A DNA stretch of 64,000 nt, from contig NC_087062.1 in assembly GCF_963678635.1 (NCBI RefSeq), forward strand, positions 62,232,386 to 62,296,385. The letters run 5' to 3'. Position numbers and translations under genes: made by a program. Of the stretch, positions 55,731 to 64,000 are shown one piece after another. Numbering within the stretch: the first letter of the stretch is position 1; every line of letters starts with the position of its first letter. Origin of the DNA: Symsagittifera roscoffensis. Lineage: Eukaryota; Xenacoelomorpha; Acoela; Convolutidae. A model generated the notes under the pieces. It was not told the origin of the DNA and made no database searches. It was given only the letters and a program-made list of their open reading frames with translations.

Positions 55731-58700
55731 TGAGCTGTAAAATTTCGATACCAGATTTGAAACTCTTGAGGGTAACCTGACAGCACACCAGTATAGCGTT
55801 AAGAATATCAAGTTCCTTTACAATTTTTTTATATCTGAGTTTTCTGAAAAAAAAAAAAAAATCTTACGACACGGCATATCAGGGAAACTATAGGGTTTTA
55901 AGCAGTCACTTTTGGAGACAAGACAAGACTTGAAACCCCCGAGAGTACTCTGAGATTACGAAACCATAGAGTTGGAAGTTTTAGGTTTTCTGAAGAAACA
56001 AATTGTTCAGCAGAATTTTTATAGCAAAGCAATTTTGACTGTCATTTACGGAAATAAGTGGCTCAAAACGTTTAGGACACTGAATCTTTTCAAATCCGCA
56101 GAAACGTTCTCTAAAAAGTTTATTTATTACGTCTTGGAAGTTTTACGAAACAATTAAAATCCAGAAAGTTTTTCTGTCACCCGGTTGTTTTATGGATACA
56201 GCATCTTGGGATTTAAAAATTTAACTTATTTGAACTAAAACAACTACTGGTAAAAACAGAAGCTAAATTCAGATTTCAACTTTGTTTTATATCAGTTGAA
56301 TTTATGAGCCACTCAAAACGGTTCAACAGTTTTCTGGTTTTCCTTCATTATTAACGATGTTTTGAATATAAGTTTTTCTCAACTTTCTTTGATATCTTGA
56401 ACTTTACAAACATGAAATCCTTGCAGAGTAAGAAAACTCGAGTAAGAAAACGTTGAAGATAGTAAGATGAAAAAAAAACCATACATTTTTTGCTCCAGAA
56501 TAATGCTTCAAAAACGCACAGCACCGTTTTTATAAAAACGATCTTTTAAGTTTTCTAGAACTGAAATAACGAAATTCCGCAGAACCAGTTTTCTGAAGAC
56601 CACATACCTTGACTCAAAACAATTAGGAATGTTTCATGATTGGTAAAATCGCAGGTCACGAGCTATTTGTACCAAAATGTTTGGCAACAACTATCGCAAA
56701 TCGTCCAAGTCCCTATTTTCACAAAAAACACTCGCAAAACACGCTTAGTAAGATACTGAATTGCCATGGGTGCTGAGTAGATTGGTTATCAATTACGAAA
56801 TCAAAACATGTTTTTACGTTTTCTGTACAGCTTGCACTTCTGATGCGTTGCTTGTTTAAACATAGCTAGTTTTACTGAAAAAAAATTAGCTTCAAGTATT
56901 TTGCTTTAAAGCTCATGAAGTTCAAGAGCAATTGATGATTGACACTTTTTCAAAAATTAACCTGCCTTGAGAAAACTGGATCAATGGATACTTTTTGTTC
57001 GCTGGAATTCTCATAATTTAAACCCTCCTAGGAAACTGGAAGTCGATCAGGCTTTTTTGCGGCAATTCGGCAAATGAATTGAACAAGCGAGCCTATTAAA
57101 AAAATTCAATTTAGGTTATAGAAAAAAATCAATAGTTATCCACTCTTAGGTTGATTTCAACTTCAGTTGATAGCGTGAACAGGTTCGCAAAAACTGTGAA
57201 CTTTTGATGCAAGATAATGGAGCAAGGAGAACTTGACCATACCAAACTGTTTGCATCAATTGCAATGGCCTGTACAAATCAAAATTAGTGACAATAGTCT
57301 GCAAACTATCACGCCAAAAAATTGAAATTTTTGAAGGTATTTTCAGGACTTGAATTCTTTTGCAAAACGAAATATAATGTTTTGAAATCAGCTATTCAAG
57401 CAATGAAACTTCAAATTTTAAATTAATCATGGTGACAAAATCGATGTGCTTGAACTTGAGAAATACTGAAGAGAGCTTTTGAATAAATTGCTGGACTGAT
57501 TGGTTTAGGAAAAATAGTAGTAGAAAATTGAAAATATTCTGTAGAGCGAGGTATCAAGCTGTAAAACTTTTGGAAATTTAGTTAGAGCAAGCCACTTAAT
57601 TACTGGAATTAAAAAAAAATCAATTTGTCGTGATAGCTTTCATTGGCTTACAAAATGTTGCGGTTTTTGAAAACAAATTATTCAGGCGATGAGAGTGAAC
57701 CTATTCAGTTTGTTTTGCCGGATGAATTTGATTCGTTGAAGGTTAAAGCAAGCATTTCTGCCATAAAAATAGTGAAAACTTATTAAGACTTTTGAAGCAA
57801 GATACTTCTTCGCTAGAATATTGAAGAACTTCAATTTAACTTAGTAGCTTGAATTAATGAGCTGTATATTTTGTTTCCACAATGAAGCTTTGACAGATTC
57901 AAGGTTCTTTTCATGGCACGAAATGATTCGCAAAGATTCGCTTTAATAGATTTTGATACATGAACTGAATAATTTAAAGTCAACTACTTAAATGCGTGGC
58001 ACATATCTCATCATGTTCAAGTGTCTTTATCATTATCTTTTTCAACGTTTAAGCTCGACCCAACTCGCCAAGTTTAAGCTATCTAATAAGTTTTGACTAT
58101 TACTGAACATGTTAAGCAGAGTTGATCCGGCCGTATGAAGTATCTCGCCAAGTTTAAGCTATCTACTAAGTTTTGGCTATTACTGACATGTTAAGCAGAG
58201 TTGATCCGGCCGTACCTTCAAAAATTGGAATTTTTGAAGGTATTTTGAGGACTTGCTTTCTTTTGCAAAAATAAATATAATATTTTGAAATCAGCTATTC
58301 AAGCAATGAAACTTCAAATTTTAAATTAATCATGGCGACAAAATCGATGTGCTTGAACTTCAGAAAGACTGAAGAGAGCTTTTGAATAAATTGCTGGACT
58401 GATTGGTTTAGGAAAAATAGTAGTAAAAAATTGAAAATATTCTGTAGAGCGAGGTATCAAGCTGTAAAACTTTTGAAAATTTAGTTAGAGCAAGCCACTT
58501 AATTACTGGAATTCAAAAAAAAAAATCAATTTGTCTTGATAGCTTTCATTGGCTTACAAAATGTTGCGGTTTTTGAAAACAAACTATTCAGGCGATGAGA
58601 GTGAACCTATTCAGTTTGTTTTGACGGATGAATTTGATTCGTTGAAGGTTAAAGCAAGCAATTCTGTCATAAAAATAGTGAAAACTTATTAAGACTTTTG

Positions 58701-59162
58701 AAGCAAGATACTTCAGAGGTAGAATATTGAAATACTTCAATTAAACTTAGTAGCTTGAATTAATGAGCTGTAATTTTTGTTTCCGCAATGAAGCTTTGAC
58801 AGATTCAAGGTTCTTTTCATGGCGCAAAATGATTCGCAAAGATTCGCTTTAATAAATTTTGATATATGAACTGATTAATTTAAAGTCAACTACTTAAATG
58901 CGTGGCACACAACTCATCATGTTCAAGTGTCTTCATATTATCTTTTTCAACGTTTAAGCTCGACCTAACTCGCCAAGTTTAAGCTATCTACTAAGTTTTG
59001 GCTATTACTGAACATGTTAAGCACAGTTGATCCGGCCGTATGAAGTAACTCGCCAAGTTTAGGCTATCTACTAAGTTTTGGCTATTACTGAACATGTTAA
59101 GCAGAGTTGATCCGGCCGTATGAAGTATGCATGTATCAAAAACAAGTTTAACGGAGCAGAAC
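55731..59162. repeat. large duplicated block C, copy 3, with internal partial duplications
   Basis: Starts GAGCTGTAAAATTTCGATACC and ends AACAAGTTTAACGGAGCAGAAC. The last part (about 57315-58140) is repeated at 58217-59045. The terminal 79-bp word, ACTCGCCAAGTTTAAGC to CGGCCGTATGAAGT, occurs four times (about 58060, 58143, 58967, 59046). No coding sequence is recognised. Confidence 0.8.
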
Positions 59163-59880
59163 AATGAGTATATCGCCATTTCTTTTTAAATGAAGTAACT
59201 TCAAAAAATATAAAATTTTAAAGATACTTATTTGTTTATCAGTGTGATCTATCCGTATGGTGTTGAGTTTGCCTTGATGGCTTCATGGTTCCCCAAAAAC
59301 TAATTTCTGACTTGAGAGAACTGTCTAAAAAGCATTGACTTTTAAACCATTTGAAGTTGTTTTAGTAGCTTAAATAAAATTGCAAAATGAGACGAAAAAA
59401 ATCAAATAAACTTTTGAATAAAAAAAATTGAAACATTTTAAGGCTCCTTAAGAAAAGACTTTTTCTTGTTGAAGCCACCATCCCCCCACATTTCTGAAGT
59501 GTGTGAGCGTGTGCCCCATTTAGACAAGTACGCGAGTGGAGTCTCGCGCAGCACTACTACTAACTCAGCAAGTAAATAGACACCTCTCGGTCGTTTTCAC
59601 TTTTTTGCACCAAGGTAATTTGCTTCATTTGATCTAAACTACTTGATAGTTCAATTGACAACAACGAAGCAAAAAAAAATGAATGAAAGCGGCTTCTAGA
59701 TTGCGTGACGCTGCGCATTTATTGGGACCACTCTATAGCTTATGTAACCCCTTTCCCCGCTTAGTAAGAAAAAAACTATACACCGAAACGCTGTTTGCAC
59801 GGTCAGGTGGGTTATATTTATTTGTGGCTAAATCAGGAAAAACTACAATTTCCTTGAACTTATTGAAAATCTTGAAGTTT
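59163..59880. other. noncoding spacer, nothing recognised
   Basis: Unique sequence between block C3 and the long minisatellite. The open frame at 59683 runs into the minisatellite and is not supported as a gene. Confidence 0.4.
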
Positions 59881-60775
59881 ATCCTGCTTTACCTTGCGCT
59901 TCTCCGCCTTGCCTCTTTTGCTGCACTGACGAGCTTTGTGCTGCCCTGACCTAGGTTGCCTTGCATTGCCCGGCTTTGCCTTGCGCTGCCCTGCTTTGCC
60001 TTGTTTTGAGGTGCATTGCTCCGCCTTGCCTGCTATGCTCTTTACACTGCCCTGCTTTGCCTGTTCTTTCGCTGCCCTGAACTTTTTTTTGCGCTGGCTT
60101 GCGCTACCATGCCTTCCATGCGTTGCGCTGCCCTACTTTGCTTTGCCCTGCCCTGCCCTACCTTGTACTGCTCTGCCCTGCCTTGCTCTGCCTTACCTTG
60201 CGCGGCTCTGCCATGCTCCTCCTTGCTTCTTTCCGCTGCCGTCTTTTTTCTTTGCGCTGCCCTGCGCCGCCTTGCTCTGACCTGCCTTTCTGCGTTGCGA
60301 TGCCCTGCTGTCTTGCGCTGCTTTGCCCTGGACTGCTGCCTTGGCCTGGACTAACTTGCCTTGGCTTGTACTGCCCCCTTGTTTTGCGCTGTTCTGCCTT
60401 GCTTTTTGCTACCCTACCATTACTCAACTTGCCCTTCCTTGTCCTTTCTTCCGCTGTCATGCTCTACCCTGACTTGCTGTGAACTTCGCTGACTAGCCTT
60501 GCGCTACCATGACTTCCACTACCGTTTTGAATTGCGCTACCCTGCTGCCTTGCGCTGCCCTGCAATAAATTGCCCAGGCTTGCGCTGCCCTCCCTTGTTT
60601 GCGATGTTCTGCCATGCTTTGCGCTGCCTTACCATGCTCCTCCTTGCTCTGCTTTGCCTTGCTCTGCCCCTCCTTGCCTTGCGCTGCCCTTTCCTGCCTT
60701 GAACTGCTTTTCCTTCATAATCCTCCTTGCCTTACCCTGCCCTACTCCTCCTTTTCTTTTGACTTTCGCAGTTTG
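59881..60775. repeat. CTTGCGCTGCC minisatellite, long array
   Basis: About 0.9 kb of CCTTG, CGCTG, CCCTG and TTGCC words. Its right part (from 60488) aligns with D1, the left part is an extension absent from D1. The Ala-Leu-Pro-Cys open frames are translations of the repeat. Confidence 0.85.
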
Positions 60776-62192
60776 TTTCGACGGATGCAATTGATTCGTT
60801 GAAGGTTAAAGCAAGCATTTGTGCCATAAAAATAGTGAAAACTTTTGAAGCAAGATACTTCAGCGGTAGGATATTGAAATACTTCAATTTAACTTGGTAG
60901 CTTGAATTAATGAGCTGTAATTTTTGTTTCCGCAATGAAGCTTTGACAGATTCAAGGTTCTTTTCTGGCACGAAATGATTCGCAAAGATTCGCTTTTATA
61001 AATTTTGATACATGAACTGATTAATTAAAAGTCAACTACTTAAATGCGTGACACATATCTCATCATGTTCAAGTTTCTTCATCGTTATCTTTTTCAACGT
61101 TTAAGCTTGACCTAACTCGCCATGTTTACGCTATCTACTAAGTTTTGACTATTACTGAACATGTTAATGACCTATATTAGTCTTCACTACTGTCCCAGAA
61201 GAGTTCTTTTAAGGCAAAATGAGTTGATAAATGAGAAAAAAGAGATTTATGATAGGGGAACAGTTAAGGAATAATGACAGTAAACATTACCAAATCATGA
61301 ATATCTAACTCGAGATGAGAGAGAGAAACTTAGAGCTTTATAATGGTTTGTCTCTTACAGAAGACCTGACATTCATTACCATACCCGAACGTTGGTCGTC
61401 AACCCATAAAAATTCAAAATGATAATCAGCTGAATGGCTTTACCTGCTGGCTAACGTTTGTCTTTTGAAAGTTGTTAAGATTCAAATTGTTAGTTGGAAA
61501 TGGTTGAGATCCAAAGTCACTGTTTTTATTGAGTTTTCAATTATTGTCTAAAATTTAGAATGTTTTTTTACTCGTGCGTGAACAACTATGTTCAGTGAAT
61601 CCTAAATAACATATATTAAGGCAAGGTTTAAACTTGATCTTCTAATACAAAAATCCCATTTTCCTTTTGGCGATCATTCATTCAAGTTAAATACAATTTA
61701 CAATATCATTCAAGAAACTTTCTTAGAGATACGGTTTGTTTCTGACTATCTCGACTACAAATTAAGTTTCAATTACAGTCTATAGAACTATAATCGTCCA
61801 CTCCTATTTTCTTTTTGTCATCTTTCCTGGAGCTCAGGTCTTGTTTGAATCGATAGTAATCAATTCCGTTCATAGTTTTGTACGTTTCGAAGTACTAAAA
61901 CAAAGATAGATCACTGAAAAAGCTTTCACGTAAGCTTACAAAGCTGGTAGCTTTGAATCGAACTCCACTACATAGCTGAGTCACATAACCTAGTTTATTT
62001 CATACTTCTGGAAATTCAAGTTCACCTGTTTTTTTTTTAAACTGAAAATCTCACTAAAAGTATATCATTTTTTGTGAACTTGCGAGTAGCATCTTAGTGA
62101 CCTTATCAAGTGATATACCACGCCGTTCTTCAATTTTATTTCATTATTATATTCGATAACATTTGTAGACAGTTCATGAATGTGTCACTGAC

Positions 62193-62328
62193 CTTGGGTT
62201 TGAATTTTTCGTTGTTTCGCTTCCTCTCTCCCTCTTCTGCCCTCTGAACATCCTCCAGCACCTTTTTCTGCTTCTGAGCCTCTTCTATATTCTTCTCTCC
62301 CAGGCACTTTGTCACGTGCTGCCATTTG
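62193..62328 (-). CDS. oxysterol-binding-protein-related (ORP) exon, copy 2
   Basis: Same 136-bp exon with the same acceptor (GTTGTAG) and donor (AAG|GTCAGTG) as copy 1. The single difference noticed inside the exon is a third-position change in the Thr codon of VTKC (ACC versus ACA), silent, whereas the flanking intron sequence carries indels and substitutions. This suggests selection on both copies, or very recent conversion. The rest of the ORP gene is not in view; being on the - strand, its 5' exons should lie beyond 64000. Confidence 0.8.
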
Positions 62329-63009
62329 CTACAACATTATTTCGTCAATTGCAATAAACAGAGGCGAAGCTGCCATTCGCAAACAAGCGATAAAAGGGCA
62401 AAGAGTAGCTAGCTCTAAAAGGGTCACAAAAAGTTTTTAAAAAAGTAAAACTAATAAAAAAAATTTCTGCCATGTGCCGGAACCCAGCCCACGATCTAGA
62501 GATGAAGAGTCATTTAACAATAGTTGAACACTAGGAGGCCAGCTAAAGCTGGAGGTACCTGTTTGATATATTTTTTTTAATGTACGGATGCAAAATTTCA
62601 AAATGTGTGAAATTATTCAAAGTTGGACATTTACAAAGTCCATAGCTGATTCCTATATAAAGTACGGAGAACACGCTCACCAATACATCTCCGTTTGAGT
62701 AATTTCTTTTTCTGAAGTGGCACGGTCGTTTTTTTTCGGGGGGGGGGATTGAACATTGTTTAGAAAAGGGTCATAAGGTCAAAAATTACTTGAGTTCATA
62801 GCGGAGTCCTTGCCAAAGTTGGAAAAAATTCGCCTCTGCAGGGCGTACTCTTACAGCTTCTTCTCTCGATCGATACCTTAATCTAAGATTTGGCAGTGAA
62901 GTTTTCGTGACAACGAAAAAAGTTCTGAACGAAAAAAAGTTTGCTGAGTCCAACATTGCTTTGCAGAGAAATTTTGTATCAGTTTTTTTTTGCGATTGAA
63001 CCCTATCTC

Positions 63010-64000
63010 AGACTAATTTTCATTTGCGAGTTGTGTTTAAAAAAGTGGATTCTAAAAACAACACTACGCTCGCATTGGTGAAAACGCAATATGTAAATGC
63101 GAACAAATTTGACACAGATACAATTGCGATACATTTATTGCAATACAATTGAAACCTTACATTACAAGATATTGACACAAAGGCAAATCTTCGCTTCGCT
63201 AACACTAGCGAGAACTCGACAAAAAGCAGCAATGTAGAAGGCAATAAAAAGTAGAAAAAAGCCTCAATTAGTAAAAACTCGGCTACGTCTCTGATTCGAT
63301 CTGTGACCCAGAGATTATGAGTCTCACGCACGCTTAATACACCACAAACACTAGCCACACATAAAGCCGAGAACAGATGCTATGAAATTTCCAATGCTAG
63401 ATCGTGATTATAGCAAAAATGCCGCCAAATAAGTGAACACATTCCTTTTCAATGAGCACTTTTATTTGCGAGTTAGTTTACAAAAAAAGGAAGGTTCTAC
63501 AAATACACTATCTGCTTGCTAGAGTAAACAATTGGATTTTCAGAAAAAAAAAATGCTAAGTTATCAAAGATATTTTTAAGAAGCTACTGAAGATAGTGAA
63601 TATAGTTGCGCAACTACTCGAAAAATAAGATCACTCAACTTCTGTTAGTTTTCAAGACGTTGAACTTTTTACACAGAGGCGACTGCACTTCGCAGACACA
63701 AGCGAAACAACCGCAAAACAGCGAGCAAACAGCTATTAAGGAAAAATTTGAAATAAGGAAAGATAAGGTTAAAATAAGCCTTGAAAAATTAAACTTTTGC
63801 TATGTGCCGAAATCGAACCGCCGAAATAGAGATTAGGAGAAAGCAAACATACCAACAAATGAACACTTTCATTTGCAAGTTGGGTTGGCTAAAAACGTGG
63901 ATTCGTATTATAACACTACGCTCTCTATCTCGCATGTGTAATGAAAACTTTGCAACTTAATTAGTAAAATAATTTTTTCCTAATTTTTTCTTGTTGAATA
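63010..64000 (-). repeat. tandem SINE-like monomers, about 420 bp each
   Basis: The word CATTTGCGAGTTG..GTGGATTC followed by AACACTACGCTC occurs at about 63014, in diverged form at 63455, and again at 63868. Each monomer also has a tRNA-like head (63281-63356 and about 63800-63862) and a body motif GCGAAG..GCAG..CGCCTCTGTG. The last monomer runs off the window. Confidence 0.5.
63281..63356 (-). repeat. tRNA-Met-like sequence (SINE head), copy 2
   Basis: 76 bp on the - strand. GGCTA and TAGCC close an acceptor-like stem, GTTT/AAGC can form a D stem around a GG-containing loop, GAGA-CTCATAA-TCTC gives an anticodon arm with CAT, and ATCGAAT serves as T loop. The T stem pairs only partly. As a pseudo-tRNA or SINE head it fits better than a working tRNA; an AT-rich body follows. 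Confidence 0.5.

Larger units (their letters stand above)
60488..63379. repeat. large duplicated block D, copy 2 (with ORP exon)
   Basis: Aligns with 35179-37862. At 60770-61165 a fragment of block C (matching about 34720-35110) replaces a unique D1 segment. After 63379 the sequence continues into further SINE-like monomers, showing what D1 would have looked like before the Polinton boundary. Confidence 0.85.

Noticed and set aside
59936-60802. Overlapping Leu-Pro-Cys-Ala ORFs in all + frames
   Set aside because: Translations of a stop-free 5/10-bp minisatellite, open in several frames at once.
37756-63356. Functional tRNA-Met genes
   Set aside because: The T stem is poorly paired, one copy has an 8-bp insertion, and both read into repeat sequence; better seen as SINE heads.

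Overview
The window is AT-rich nuclear DNA from an animal, probably an invertebrate. The evidence is split host genes with canonical GT-AG introns, tRNA-derived SINEs, TTAA-flanked MITEs, several families of diverged tandem repeats, and a Polinton/Maverick element (a virus-like DNA transposon). The species cannot be named from the sequence. There is no bacterial-style gene organisation and no CRISPR array. Most short ORFs are chance or repeat-derived. Only a few exons and the transposon genes look truly coding.

Left part (1-17.4 kb): the 3' half of a host gene on the + strand encoding an FkbM-family methyltransferase. Three exons (2328-2556, 10462-10640, 17045-17261) join in phase across introns of 7.9 and 6.4 kb. 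Intron one holds a reverse-oriented SINE and a nearly identical 2.1 kb head-to-tail duplication. Intron two holds an older duplication and a roughly 107-bp satellite of about 16 units.

Middle part (17.4-37.9 kb): a nested pair of TTAA-flanked MITEs, a GATG-type minisatellite of 1.3 kb, a roughly 132-bp repeat family in opposite orientations, and the first copies of three large duplicated blocks called B, C and D here. Block D carries a clear exon of an oxysterol-binding-protein-related (ORP) gene on the - strand.

37.86-49.62 kb: a partial Polinton/Maverick. Its left end appears to be at 37863, where homology between the two D copies stops and the sequence starts AGTAGTATT. On the - strand it carries a protein-primed family B DNA polymerase spread over several frames and two introns, an unknown NLS-bearing protein, an adenain-like cysteine protease, an F54H12.2-like candidate capsid protein and a basic core-like protein. 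On the + strand it carries a PC4-like protein and a protein with an HUH-like motif. Integrase and packaging ATPase are not seen. Single-base frame breaks recur, several at homopolymers, so they are either decay or assembly error. A 200-N gap ends the element and its right end is missing.

Right part (49.8-64 kb): second and third copies of the blocks in the order C2-B2-spacer-C3-D2, including a second intact ORP exon, then a short array of tRNA-headed SINE-like monomers. The two C-D copies on either side of the Polinton suggest a segmental duplication of part of an ORP gene, later split by the Polinton or rearranged near the assembly gap.
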